From: Gracilaria gracilis
Taxonomy: Eukaryota > Rhodophyta > Florideophyceae > Gracilariales > Gracilariaceae
DNA: 64,000 bases
Direction: 5' to 3'
Assembly: GCA_030374805.1 (NCBI GenBank)
Contig: JARGSG010000001.1
Location: 1,116,001-1,180,000, forward strand
The translations under genes and the position numbers were made by a program. Positions 54,378 to 64,000 of the stretch are shown in pieces; the first letter of the stretch is position 1; each line of letters begins with the position of its first letter. Below the pieces are notes generated by a model. That model searched no databases and had not been told where the DNA came from. It saw nothing but the letters and a program-made list of their open reading frames with translations.

Positions 54378-57300
54378 ATGCCTCCGCCCGCCATGCACGA
54401 GAACCACCCGCCCAAGCGCAGCTCTGCCGCGCCGCCGCCGCCGCCGCCGCTCGCCACGCTGGACGGCGTCGTCGTCTACGCCACGCGCTCCGTCCCCGTG
54501 CACCACCCACTGTCATCGTCGCCGCTGCTACTCGGTCGCTCAGACCCCGCCGCGCCGCAGCGCCCGCTCAAGCCGCTGTACTCGGCCGTTCACCTCGGCC
54601 TGGGTCTGTCCACCAAGCTCAGTCGCCTGCATGCGCGCATCGACTACGACCGCGCCTCGCGCTCCTTCACGCTCACCTGTCTGGGCCGCAACCCCGTGTT
54701 ACTTACGCCGGCCCCGCGCGCCAGGGAGTTGCGTATCACTGACAAGCAGCCGCATCCGCTGCCTGACGGCGCTGCAATTAAGATTGCAGACTCGCGTTTG
54801 GTCTTTCACGTGCATGCGCAGCGTGCTTCTTCTGCGCCTGGCGCCTCGGCTGCCGCTGCCGCTGTTGCGGCGTCGCCTGTTGCTTCCAAATCGCCCTCGC
54901 CTGCGTCGCCGCCGAAGAAGCGTAAGCGGAGGGAGTGGATTAAATCCGAGCATGGTTCGCTTCGACAGCTAATGTTGCGCTATGGCTACGGCCGCTGGGA
55001 GAAGATTCTTTCTGAAACTAGCAGTCGTTTGGCGGAACGCCAGCCGGACGAACTGGTTCCCGTCGCCAGACTCTTTATTGCCAGGTGTTATCTTCATGCT
55101 CGCCCCGGTGTGGAACAGAAGGCCCTCATGGATATTCTTCGACGCCATCCCATCCAGCTGTTCAACGGCCGCGAGCATGACGTTCAAAACGAAATCGACG
55201 ACCTTTTGGAGCACGCCAAGACGCAGATCGAGCCCAAGGAGAAGAGAAAGTTTGTGCGCTGGGCGAGGAAGCTCAGACTGTTGAGCCGATTGCAGGATGT
55301 CCATAACCACTCCTCATTAGAGCGTTTGCGCGCTGGTGAGTTACGCGTGTTCACCCCCCCGCCAGCCCTGTACTGGACCTCCAGCGATGATGCCGATTTT
55401 ATCATCGGCTCGTACAAGCACGGCTATAGTGCAGTTGAGGCCATTCGCCAAGACCCTGAACTTGGCTTTTTAACCCGTTATGCGCCAGCCTTGTCTACCA
55501 GGAAGACCATTACTCCGGTCAAAAACGAATGTCTTACGCCGAGTGCGAATACTGACGCCGCGCATATCGACATGGATGACGACGACGACGACGACGAGAT
55601 CGACCATGATCCAGACAAGGACGAGGACGATCGACACGGCCTCAGCATGAACGAAGACGTGGACGACGAAGATATGCATGGGTTTGCTATGCATAACCCT
55701 AAAAAGCGGCCCAAACTTGGTCATACCGAACCGGCGAGCTCACAGAAGGACAATGCACAGCTTCTGCTCGCCGGTCCTTCCACTGGTTCAGTCAGCGCCC
55801 AGCAATCATTTGTTAATACCCCCCATTCGCAGGACGATTCTGACATGTCTCCGTTAGACCCGAACCCTATTGAAGCGGTGACGGCCGCCGTACAAAGTCG
55901 CCTTACCACGCATGAAAATGGAAACCATGTGGCCAAGGGTAGCGCGAAGGATGAGTCGGCGTCGGATACCGAAAAGACAAAGCGCAAGCGTTTTGTGCCG
56001 AAACGAGGCCCGCGGATTGGCAATGAGGACGGATTCAATAATCCAGAGGATGCCGCCGCCGCTGCGAAATCAATGGCGAATGAAGATGGACTAGTTCCTT
56101 TTCCAAACAGCGAGGCTCTCATGAAGCGCCTCAAATCCACGATCAATTCTTGTGCCAAGGAGTTTGACAGGGACATGAGGGAGCTGAAAAAGAAGCAGAT
56201 GGCGGAATCGAAAGCCAAGCAGCGGAAAGATGACCTTGCAGCGCGGAAGGCAGAAAAGGAGGCAGAGAAGACCAGGAGGAAGGCCGAGAGGCGGATAAAA
56301 AAATCGCAACCATTTTCGAAGAAGGAGGCGTTGGAGTTTGAGCGCGCGCTCTCTAATTTCGGCGTCGTGTACAAAGAAGACGGAAAGTCCGTCGATTGGG
56401 TATGGTTTCGTTCCAAGATGGACGGCTTTGACGCCAAATATTCTGAAACGTTGGACGCTGCGTACTTTGAACTGCTGTCAGAAGCGCACCTCAGTAATGA
56501 CCTTTCCGCTGCAAAGGAGGACGAGGACTTTGAGACGGTGGATAAACTGAACAAAAGAAAGAACTCTGCTACTGTTTTCAGCACGCTGACAACAGAACGG
56601 GCTGAGAAGCTTATTGAACGTCTGGAATTCTTTCGCGCATTACGGGGAGAGGTACTGGTTCATCCGAGACTGAAATCAATCTTACGAGGGTTCAAGAAGA
56701 CAAGGGATCTTCCGACATGGTGGAAGGGCCCCGACGATCGGTCGCTGCTGGTTGGAGTCGATCGGTATGGGTTCAATGGTTGGGACAACATGAGCAAAGA
56801 CCTTGACCTGACTTTTGCATCGTCTATGAAAAGTTGGCAGCGAAAAGCAGTGAACGACTCCAAGTCGGTAAAACGGGCAGTGATGCCCAAACCATCGGCT
56901 GGCATCAAGCGTGCGTTTGCGTTGCTGCGGTATTTTCGGACTCGAGCAAACGACCCGCACTTTGAAATCTATGCACGGAATGGGGCATCTGCTTCTAACG
57001 CTGCGCAGTATGGTTCTGAGAGAACAGGCTCGGCCATTGGGGCTCATTCCACGAACGGAGCGCTGCGCGGCGGCAAGTTGAAGTCAGATACGAAGGAGGA
57101 GTATGTGCTGGAGGATGATAGGCCGTTGATGGAGTTGGTGAGAAGTCGAGAAGTGGTACGGAAGCGGGTTGAGGCTGCAGCTCCGCCACATGTGTCGTCT
57201 GGGAGACCGCGCACTCTGCGGCGAACGCTAATTGAGATTGCGAAGGACGAGCATGGTATTCTAATTCTACCTGCGGATCTGGGCGATGGATTGTACTTGT

Positions 57301-57977
57301 TATGCTTGGGAGAAATTATGCCGGGTGCGTCGGCGTTTTGCAAGAACGGAGTGGTGTACCCCGTGGGGTTCAGGACGATTCGAGTTGTGTCTGGAATGGC
57401 GTTTCTGTGCGAAATTATGGCCAATGAGGAGCGTACAGGTCCGGTGTTTCGCATCAGTGTTCTGGACGGTTTCAACGAGAAGGCGAGCGATGAAGACACA
57501 ATGTGGACGGGGCAAAGAGAAATCGGGAGCGGGCCCAATGTGGTTACGCTGTGGATGAAGGTGGTGAACGAGCACATGAGCAAGGATCAGCAGACGGACA
57601 ATCGAGTGTACCTGACGTCAGGGCGTGAGCGATTCGGACTGTACGAGCCGACGATTGTGTACCACGTGCAGAAACTGGCCGGGGCGAAGTTTATTGAGGG
57701 ATATGTGCTGCGCGACTTTAGTAAGCGGGGCAAGGGACAGTACGTTGAGGCGTCTGTTGGACTGCTGGACGCGATGCTGAACGCGTTGGACCCCAAACTG
57801 AATCGGCGCGTGTCTCGACGGGCGTATGATGTGACGCTGACGGACGAGGAGGAGGACGCGCGGGAGCACCCGGTGTTGGCGGTCGGGAGCGAGATGAGCA
57901 TCGCGGAGGAGTGGAAGAGGGTGCATCACGAGGGCAAACGGAAGCAGCGGCGGAGATCAAACTCGCACTACGGGTGA
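54378..57977 (+). CDS. Chromatin protein: FHA, CHD6-9-like SANT/SLIDE-type repeats, FYRN-FYRC
   Basis: About 1199 residues from ATG 54378; the frame is open 7 codons earlier from a TTG. An FHA domain (about 30-145) shows LLLGRSD and LSTKLSRLHARIDYD. Then come segments resembling the C-terminal region of CHD6-9: REWIKSEHGSLRQLMLRYGYGRWEKI; WTSSDDADFIIGSYKHGY; KKEALEFERALSNFGVVYK with WVWFRSK; and TWWKGPDDRSLLVGVDRYGF. Acidic runs (DDDDDDDE) and basic coiled segments lie between. The C-terminal part has FYRN (GVVYPVGFRTIRVV, GPVFRIS) and FYRC (RFGLYEPTIVYHVQ, GAKFIEGYVLRDF). No chromodomain or ATPase is present. FHA reads phosphothreonine and FYR domains occur in MLL/TBRG1-type proteins, so a chromatin scaffold is plausible. 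Single exon, with a nuclear-localisation-like KKRKRR. Confidence 0.83.
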   Translation: MPPPAMHENHPPKRSSAAPPPPPPLATLDGVVVYATRSVPVHHPLSSSPLLLGRSDPAAPQRPLKPLYSAVHLGLGLSTKLSRLHARIDYDRASRSFTLTCLGRNPVLLTPAPRARELRITDKQPHPLPDGAAIKIADSRLVFHVHAQRASSAPGASAAAAAVAASPVASKSPSPASPPKKRKRREWIKSEHGSLRQLMLRYGYGRWEKILSETSSRLAERQPDELVPVARLFIARCYLHARPGVEQKALMDILRRHPIQLFNGREHDVQNEIDDLLEHAKTQIEPKEKRKFVRWARKLRLLSRLQDVHNHSSLERLRAGELRVFTPPPALYWTSSDDADFIIGSYKHGYSAVEAIRQDPELGFLTRYAPALSTRKTITPVKNECLTPSANTDAAHIDMDDDDDDDEIDHDPDKDEDDRHGLSMNEDVDDEDMHGFAMHNPKKRPKLGHTEPASSQKDNAQLLLAGPSTGSVSAQQSFVNTPHSQDDSDMSPLDPNPIEAVTAAVQSRLTTHENGNHVAKGSAKDESASDTEKTKRKRFVPKRGPRIGNEDGFNNPEDAAAAAKSMANEDGLVPFPNSEALMKRLKSTINSCAKEFDRDMRELKKKQMAESKAKQRKDDLAARKAEKEAEKTRRKAERRIKKSQPFSKKEALEFERALSNFGVVYKEDGKSVDWVWFRSKMDGFDAKYSETLDAAYFELLSEAHLSNDLSAAKEDEDFETVDKLNKRKNSATVFSTLTTERAEKLIERLEFFRALRGEVLVHPRLKSILRGFKKTRDLPTWWKGPDDRSLLVGVDRYGFNGWDNMSKDLDLTFASSMKSWQRKAVNDSKSVKRAVMPKPSAGIKRAFALLRYFRTRANDPHFEIYARNGASASNAAQYGSERTGSAIGAHSTNGALRGGKLKSDTKEEYVLEDDRPLMELVRSREVVRKRVEAAAPPHVSSGRPRTLRRTLIEIAKDEHGILILPADLGDGLYLLCLGEIMPGASAFCKNGVVYPVGFRTIRVVSGMAFLCEIMANEERTGPVFRISVLDGFNEKASDEDTMWTGQREIGSGPNVVTLWMKVVNEHMSKDQQTDNRVYLTSGRERFGLYEPTIVYHVQKLAGAKFIEGYVLRDFSKRGKGQYVEASVGLLDAMLNALDPKLNRRVSRRAYDVTLTDEEEDAREHPVLAVGSEMSIAEEWKRVHHEGKRKQRRRSNSHYG

Positions 57978-58924
57978 GCCATGAGCCAGCGTGTGTTGTA
58001 TGGGTGCAGCGAGGACAAGGAGGAGGGGGGGGTTGGGGGGGGGGGCGTGTGTAAATGGAGAAGAAGTTTGCAGTATGAGAAGAATGGATTTGTTTTTTCT
58101 GTTGTTCCCTTTTTTTTTTTAATTTAACTTTTGTACGATAATAAGATGATTGAATGAATGATATTGGCGGGAAATTTCGCCCAGTATTGTGGAAAGGGTG
58201 TGATTTTTTTTTTGAGATGACGCTAACAAGGGGGTGGAAAGCGAATTGTAAGATAGCAACGGTAGCGGGCGGTTTGTATCCTTGTAGATAGCTTTGCTGC
58301 CGGTGATGTGGGGGGGGGGGGGGCGCGAGATGCAGAGTTGGCGGCGGCAGATTAGGGCGCTACGTTGTGCGCCAGCACATGACTTGGCGGGCGGCAGCAG
58401 AAGCAGCCGACGGCGGCCACACGCGGGGCGGCTGGCGCCCGCGCGGCGCGCGCCTGCGTGGCAACGCCTACGCAGATCGCTTTTTAAGCGCCACGCGCTA
58501 TCGCAGCGGTATTTGTACCAACGGTACACGTCATGCGCGCGCGGCAGCCACGAAGCGTAGCTGAATTGGAGGGCGGGTGTAAGCCGGCGCGCGCCTTTTG
58601 GTTTGCTGCCGCGTTTGGCGCGCCCGTGGCGCTGTTTGGTGGTGCTGTGTGTCGTCGAGCGCGCGCCGCGCGGCGCGCTGCCAGCGCGGTCGTAGCTGCA
58701 CAGCACGCGAAGAGAAAACATAGTGCACGTGTACTAATTTATTTGAACGCTGTTTTACATCACACAATCTCTCAATCAACAACTCTCTGCCCGCAACTTG
58801 TCGTCGTCGTCGTCGTTGTCGTCGTCGTCGTCTACTAGTCGATACCATGGTAGCACAAGTATTCTACACCGAAAAAGAAAAACAAAACAAAACAGAACAC
58901 CACAACTACAGCTATGGCGCCGCC
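57978..58924. other. Convergent intergenic region
   Basis: 950 bp with several poly-G tracts (58024-58045, 58310-58322) and a T-run near 58110. A GTACC-AAC-GGTAC dyad lies at 58515-58527. Frames between 58119 and 58850 are spurious in GC-rich DNA. Confidence 0.5.
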
Positions 58925-59540
58925 TCATGTGGGCAGCGTGTCCTGTCCCACCAAACACAGCAGCGTCATGCCGCAAGTATTGGGCACCGAATACTTGTCG
59001 TCCGAAAGTGACTTTCCGTTGCTATTGCCATTGTCAGCGCGGGCGCCCACCACGGCGGTGTCGCCCATGCTGGGGTTTTGCCGCTTTGCCTCGCGCATCA
59101 GCCTCATAAAGTACTTTTGGCTATGCGTGCGCACCTGCGTCATGTTACGCGTGCGCACATGCGCCGAGATGGAGCGCAGGTTCTTGTAGCCGTACAGCGT
59201 GAGCGCCTCCAGGAACAGCTTGTGCTCGTCGGGCGTCCAGTAGCGGCTCTGTCCGGCTATCTTCACGCCCTTTTGCGCGCCGCCGCAGCCGGCGCTGCGC
59301 GCCTTCTTACAGATTTTGCGGCGCGAGCTGCCCTTCTTGCCGCTGCTGCACGACGTCTTGGCGTCCTCGCCGCGGGCAGACACGTCGCTGCACAATGACA
59401 GCGCCTCCTTGTCGTGTCGGCGCGCGTGCGCTTGCACGCGCGGCGGCGCCACCTCTTGCGGCGGCGCTTGTGCTGACGCTTGTTGCGCGAGTTGTTGTTG
59501 GTGTTGGTGTTGTTGCAGTTGTTGTTGTTGCGTGCTGCAG

Positions 59541-59578
<38 letters not shown>

Positions 59579-59821
59579 GCTGCTGCTGTTAGTTTGTAGC
59601 GTTTGGAGCTGTTGTTGAAGATGTTGCACGTGCTTGTGCGCGTCCACCAACTGGCGTTGAAGCTGCTCTGTGAGCCTTGTCTGCGCGTGTAGACGCGACA
59701 CCACGGCGCGGTACTGGTCGGCGGCAACCACCGAGTGCTGCACGCTATCGGCGGCGTCGTTAGTAGCGCACGACGACATGGTATGTGACGACACGGCGGG
59801 CGAGCAATGCACGGGCTGCAT
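58925..59821 (-). CDS. MYB-related SHAQKYF-type transcription factor 1
   Basis: 298 residues from ATG 59821 (MQPVHCSP). The larger open frame to 60124 has no supporting features. A single MYB/SANT repeat at about 192-240 reads YWTPDEHKLFLEALTLYGYKN, with three helices ending in RTHSQKYFMRL, a variant of the SHAQKYF motif that marks CCA1/R1-type factors. An Asn/Gln-rich stretch (an N homopolymer encoded by a GTT microsatellite on the plus strand near 59545-59578) lies in the middle, and a basic segment precedes the MYB repeat. The C-terminal part has the KYSVPNTCGMTLLCLV motif shared with its neighbour. A TATAAAAA-like box lies on the minus strand near 60015, about 195 bp upstream. Confidence 0.9.
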
Positions 59822-60296
59822 GCTTGGGGGGGCGGGGGGGTGGGAGGTGAAGACCAAAAAAGAGCAAAGACGGGGGGGGGGGGGGATAGGTACCGAGGTG
59901 GAGGGGAAAGCGGCAAGCAGATGAGAGCGGGAGGATGGGGATTCCAGGGGGTGGGCGGGAGATAAGAACAGAGCAGACGAGCAGCGCGGGCGCACGGGTG
60001 GAGGGTACGCCTTTTTATAAGCGCCGTCAAAAGCAGCTGTCAAATTGGTCGCGCACGTGCGCGCCGCGTTGGCAGCGGGCGGCGGCAGCGCGCAAGCGGC
60101 GAGCACGTGCCGCGTGTTCAACAAGCGGTGTAAGCGCGGCGGCGGCGGCGGCGGCGGCGGCGGTGAGCGCCGTCAGCGCGCGCGCGGCGGTGGCGGCGGC
60201 GAACAAATTCAAAAATTCACTGTTTTACAACTCAGAAAAAAAAACGAACGCAGCAAAAGAAAAACACACACAAAACAAAAAGAAGCAAAATTTGAC
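59822..60296. other. Spacer between the two MYB genes
   Basis: 475 bp. Contains the likely TATA box of gene 1 (TTATAAAAA, minus strand, near 60015), a GGCGGC trinucleotide run at 60135-60160 and an A-rich stretch at 60235-60290, near the 3' end of gene 2. Confidence 0.5.
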
Positions 60297-61073
60297 TTAG
60301 GCGCTTCTGGACATCTCCTCGCTCACCGCGCACAGCAGCAGCAGCCCGCACTGCGGCGACACCGAGTACACGTCCTTTGGGGTCTTGAGCTTCCGCGCGC
60401 CCTTGTGCGTGGCGGAGGCGGCGGCGCCGCTGCTGGCGGCGCCCGTGGCGGCGAGCTTGTCGGCCGCCGAGCCGTTGCGCGCAACGTTCTCGCGCTGCGC
60501 CTCCCTCATCAGCCGCATGAAGCACTTTTGCTCGTGCGTGCGGCACTGGATCATGTTGCGCGTGCCCACGTACACCGAGATGGCCTTGAGGTTCTTGGGC
60601 CCAAACTTCCACAGCGCCTCGATGAACAGCTTGTGCTCCGACGGCGTCCAGTACCTGCTCTCGCCGGGAATGTTGCTCTTGCTGCTGCGCACCTTTTTCC
60701 CGCCGCTGCTCTTGGCGTGCGTGCCGCCGCCGCCGCCGCCGCCGCCGCCAGCGCCGCCGTAGCCGCGAGCACAGCGTGTCCGCCGCTTCATCTGGTACGG
60801 CTTGCTCCTGGTGACGCACGGCGCCATGGCGGCGGCGGAGGCGGCCACGGCCACGGTGCTGCGCTTGTTGTCGTCGCGCGAGGTGGCCGATGACAGCTCA
60901 CTGCAGTCGCTCAGAGTGAGCGGCACTGCGCCTTGCACGGGCGGCGCTGCGCTGCGTGCAGCGAACGATGTGCGCGCCGTCGTCAACGGCGCCAGCGGCG
61001 CCAGCACGCACGACGAGTCGTAGAAGGCGGCTGCCGATGTAGTACACACGCTGCCGAGTTTGGGCGCAGCCAT
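60297..61073 (-). CDS. MYB-related SHAQKYF-type transcription factor 2
   Basis: 258 residues from ATG 61073 (MAAPKLGSV). The same MYB/SANT repeat sits at about 139-187: YWTPSEHKLFIEALWKFGPKN, ending RTHEQKCFMRL, so the SHAQKYF signature is altered to HEQKCF. A poly-Gly run (GCC/CCG repeat on the plus strand, 60720-60750) and a basic segment precede it. It shares the ending motif DVYSVSPQCGLLLLCAV with gene 1 and lies 475 bp upstream of it on the same strand, so the two are tandem duplicates. DNA-binding regulator, target unknown. Confidence 0.88.
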   Translation of the reverse strand: MAAPKLGSVCTTSAAAFYDSSCVLAPLAPLTTARTSFAARSAAPPVQGAVPLTLSDCSELSSATSRDDNKRSTVAVAASAAAMAPCVTRSKPYQMKRRTRCARGYGGAGGGGGGGGGTHAKSSGGKKVRSSKSNIPGESRYWTPSEHKLFIEALWKFGPKNLKAISVYVGTRNMIQCRTHEQKCFMRLMREAQRENVARNGSAADKLAATGAASSGAAASATHKGARKLKTPKDVYSVSPQCGLLLLCAVSEEMSRSA

Positions 61074-62579
61074 TGTACGCTGCCTCACACCAACGAGCCT
61101 CACACACAACACAAAATGCTCTCTTGCTTGCGCTTCTCTCTCAGCCAAAACGAAAGCGCGCGCCAACGACGACGCGCCCGCACAGCTCGTTGCGCAACCA
61201 AAAGGAACGAAGCGAGCGACGAGGGCGAGGCGAGGCGGGGGTGTTGCGGGGGGGGGGGGGTGAGGGACGGGAGGGCGAGGGCGGGAGGGGCGGGCGCAAG
61301 GCGAAGACGAAAAAGCAGCAACGGCGGAGGAGGAGGAGGTGGTGGTGGTGGTGGTGGTGGTGGTGGTGGTGGCGGCGGTGGTGGTGGGTACGCGGCGGCG
61401 TACGCGCACGCCGGCGCGCGCTCGATTTATGTGCGCGATTGTGCTGCATTTGGCGCGCGCAGATCGCGTCTCTGAGCGGCTTGCGCGGCGCTGCTCCAGC
61501 GCGTGTCACGCTGCACGCGCGCGACCGACGCCTGCTGGTCACTGTCTTGTGTACGGCGCGTGGCCAAACTTTTTTTCCCCTTTTTCCGATTTTGGCGCGC
61601 CTTTGTCCGATTTGGCTGCGTCGTGCACGCCCGCGCCCGCTGCCGCTGCCGCGCGCCGACGGCGCTGCCGCCGACGCCGCCGCCGCTGTCCCGTCGTACC
61701 TTTTGGTACATCGTCATGGCCGCCTCCTCCTTAAGCGTGTCGCCTTGGCGCTACCGCTAGTCGCCGCGCTCTCGCTCTCGCTCTCGCTCTCGCTCTCGCT
61801 GTCCTTCTCCTTCTCGCCCGCCGCCCGCCGCCGCCCGTCGCCACGGCGGTGACGCATGCGCGGCGGCGCGGCTTGCGCGCGCGCGCGCGCGCGCACATTT
61901 GCGCAGCGCACTTATCGTTGTTATCGGGCGCGTGGCGCTGTTTCAAAACGTTTTGGGCGCTGCCATATCGGCTGCGGACGTGCCACCCGCGCCGCCGCCG
62001 CGCAGGCGGCCGTTTGTGTGAGCCAAGTTATTCCGCGCGCGCAGAACTAAACTTACTCGCAGCACGTACCACTGTGACGCGCGCCCGCAGCACTGCCGGA
62101 TCACGCGCGCCACGCGCGCCCCTTCCAACTCCCCTCCCCCTCTTCCCCCAATCCACGGCTGTGCGCTTGGCGAGGCCGGCCGCCACGGCGGCCGGCGTGC
62201 CGATTCGCGCGCGCTTGGCAAACAGGCGGCGCTGTCACGCTGCTGCGCCGCCGCTTTGTGTGTGTCTGTGTCTGTGTCTGCGTCTGGTGTGTCTTGGGGG
62301 GGGGCGGCTGTGGGGGAGGCGGCTGTGTGTGTATGCACTTATCGGGTGTGTAGGCGCCTCAACTGCCACTTTTTGGTGCGCGATATGGTGGTACGGACGG
62401 TTACGCTGGCGCTCGCTCGCTCACTCGCTCGCTCGCTCGCTCGCTCGCTGTTTTGTTGAGCCTCTGGTACAGTGTGCGCGCGATACGCACCGGCTGTGGG
62501 ATATTTGCAAGCGCGAGCGCACACACTTTTTGTGTTGGCGCTGTACGCGCTTGTGGCTTACAAGTTTTTGGTGCGTCCG

Positions 62580-62662
<83 letters not shown>

Positions 62663-62681
62663 TCACACACACACACACACA
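62580..62681. repeat. (TG)n-GATC-(AC)n inverted microsatellite
   Basis: About 80 bp of TG repeat (interrupted once by GG near 62626), then GATC, then about 18 bp of AC repeat, so the two runs are reverse complements around a GATC centre. It can form a hairpin or alternate Z-DNA. Confidence 0.9.
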
Positions 62682-63550
62682 GCTGGCTCACAGCGCGAAT
62701 CTGTGTTTGCAAAGCGCTGCCGTTGTTGTTGCTGTTGCTGCTGCTGCTGGGGGGAGGGCTTGAACAGGGCGGCTGTGCGAGCGCTGACACAGTGCAGGCA
62801 GGCGGCGGGCGGCGCTGGCAGTGCGCGCCGTTGTGGAATTGGAAGGCGTCTAATTGCAGTGGGGGCGCCGGCAGCCAGTGACGCGTCTAAGCTCAGATCT
62901 GAAACGCAGCAGTGGCGCGCGCGCGGCGCAACGTGCGCAGAACACAACGCGCATCAGCTGTGCAATTCGAAACGGCGCGGCGCGTCCGATGGCGCGCGCC
63001 GCCGCCGCCGCCGTGGTGCTGCTGCGCAGATGGCACGATTGCGCGCGGCCGTGAACGGGCGCGCGCGCAGCTTCCACGCGCGCGCTCGGCAGTCGCGCCG
63101 CCGCCGCAGCCGCAGCCGCAGCCGCCGCAGCCGCCGCCGCAGCCTTCCACCGCGCCGGCGGCGGCGTGCGTGGCGTGGCGTCGCTGCACGCGCACGCGCG
63201 CGGAAAGCCATGACGCACGCGCCCTCACACACACACACACACACCCCACACACGCACACATATGCGCGCGGCGCGCCCGAAAAAGCAATTACGCGCACGC
63301 AACGCACACACGCACGCACACGCACACACACACACACACACAGCCGGCAGCCAGCCGGCGGCGGCGGCGGCGCCACAAACGTACAGTGCGCCACGCGCGC
63401 CGTGTCACGCCGTGGCGCGGCGCAGCGAGCGGCGCGCGTTCGAAGGGCGCGCGCGCTGAGCTGTGTGTGGCGGCGCGCGGGGGGGGGGGGGGGGGGGGCG
63501 TCAAGGCAGTTTTGCCCGCGCTCCACACGGCGTACAGTGCGCGCGCGATA

Positions 63551-63587
<37 letters not shown>

Positions 63588-63974
63588 CGCGCGCGCGCGC
63601 GCGCTGTCGATAAAGTGCGCGCGTCTGCAACACGTATCTTGTGCTGCGTTGCGGGCGCGCAAGCGCAACGCGCGCCAGGCGCAACGCGCGCCAAGCGCAA
63701 AACGCGCCAAGCGCAAGCGCAAGCGCAAGCGGCCGCCGCGCTCTCCCGCGCAAACGGCAAAACGCAAAACTGTTACAACAACAAACAGTGGCTGACAGCG
63801 CGCGGCTACTGCAAGCGCGCGTCACGCGCCACGCGCGCGCTGTCGTGCTGCTCACGTCATCGCGCCGCCGCCGCTCTCTCAGCCAGCGCCAGCGCGCGCG
63901 CGCGCGCGCGCGCTCAGCCAGAGCGCGCTGCCGTGCGCGCCCGCCGTACTGCACACACACACACACACAGATAC

Positions 63975-63996
63975 GTACCGATGGTACCGTTGGTAC
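63975..63996. repeat. Double GTACC dyad
   Basis: Two overlapping copies of GTACC-N3-GGTAC share one half-site (spacers GAT and GTT). The same 13-mer form occurs singly at several other intergenic places in the window. Confidence 0.6.
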
Positions 63997-64000
63997 ATGG

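Larger units (their letters stand above)
61074..64000. other. GC-rich microsatellite region, no supported gene
   Basis: 2.9 kb with long frames on both strands that are Arg/Ala/Pro/Gly-rich and overlap each other, the pattern of stop-poor GC DNA rather than genes. Contents: GGT array (61337-61387), CTCGCT array (61776-61800), GCTCGCTC array (62408-62450), TG array with an inverted CA partner (62580-62681), CA arrays (63228-63250, 63315-63345), poly-G (63480-63498), GGC array (63550-63590) and a double GTACC dyad at 63975-63996. The first 300 bp should hold the promoter of MYB gene 2. Confidence 0.55.

Noticed and set aside
58925-60124. Full 399-codon version of MYB factor 1
   Set aside because: The first about 100 codons are Pro/Ser-rich and cover the TATA-like box near 60015; ATG 59821 is the better start.
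61849-62763. Frame of 304 codons in GC-rich DNA, and similar frames to 63966 on both strands
   Set aside because: Overlapping frames on both strands, low complexity, microsatellite-encoded runs; no evidence for genes.
63228-63345. CA-rich end as a telomere
   Set aside because: The arrays are dinucleotide microsatellites within non-repeat DNA, with no TTAGGG-like unit.
1-64000. CRISPR arrays or bacterial operons
   Set aside because: No regularly spaced direct repeats; genes are single units with eukaryotic families, TATA boxes and a spliceosomal intron.

Overview
This window looks like nuclear DNA of a photosynthetic eukaryote with few introns, most probably a red alga; a florideophyte such as Chondrus crispus would fit, but the species is an inference. 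Supporting signs: a nucleus-encoded magnesium-protoporphyrin IX methyltransferase with an organelle-targeting-like N terminus; an aldo-keto reductase of the L-galactose dehydrogenase type; SHAQKYF-type single-MYB factors; host genes that are single uninterrupted reading frames; and gene-rich DNA lying directly beside dense nested transposons. One clear spliceosomal intron (73 nt, donor GTAAGA, branch-like TTCTAAC, acceptor CAG) occurs inside a transposon gene.

The left part (about 1-38 kb) is a transposon graveyard. A minus-strand DDE transposase gene of the kind common in oomycetes (ends at 2927 and 15760) is split by an 11.6 kb Ty3/gypsy chromodomain retrotransposon (3826-15403, 850-bp LTRs). 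A Kazal-like cysteine-rich gene follows (16081-17112). Next is a Mutator-like element (about 17549-25412) that carries a FAR1/SWIM transposase and a separate Ulp1-type protease; its left terminal repeat is itself interrupted by a 1.56 kb foldback element. Then comes a type III alkylsulfatase gene (26003-38089), broken by a 5.6 kb long-TIR Mutator-like element (27232-32849, perfect 8-bp target duplication) and, only 47 bp of gene further on, by a 4.4 kb non-LTR retrotransposon (32905-37286, 6-bp target duplication). The sulfatase also has two nonsense codons and two frameshifts.

The right part (about 39-61 kb) is a compact run of ordinary, mostly full-length single-exon genes: 4-hydroxyphenylpyruvate dioxygenase (+), a pirin-like protein (-), an unrecognised reading frame (+), an L-galactose dehydrogenase-like enzyme (-), a five-finger C2H2 protein (+), magnesium-protoporphyrin methyltransferase (-), the SAGA subunit ADA1/HFI1 (+), a cyclopropane-fatty-acid-synthase-family methyltransferase (+), a chromatin protein combining FHA, CHD6-9-like SANT/SLIDE-type and FYRN/FYRC regions (+), and two tandem MYB paralogues (-). 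They do not form a single pathway. HPPD and L-galactose dehydrogenase feed plastoquinone/tocopherol and ascorbate metabolism, ChlM feeds chlorophyll, and four or five genes are nuclear regulators.

The last 2.6 kb is very GC-rich and full of microsatellites with no gene I can support. Two non-coding patterns stand out: a dyad GTACC-N3-GGTAC that recurs in intergenic DNA, and a pair of adjacent 35-45 bp hairpins at 51390-51640. All family assignments were made by eye from motifs; no database search was run.
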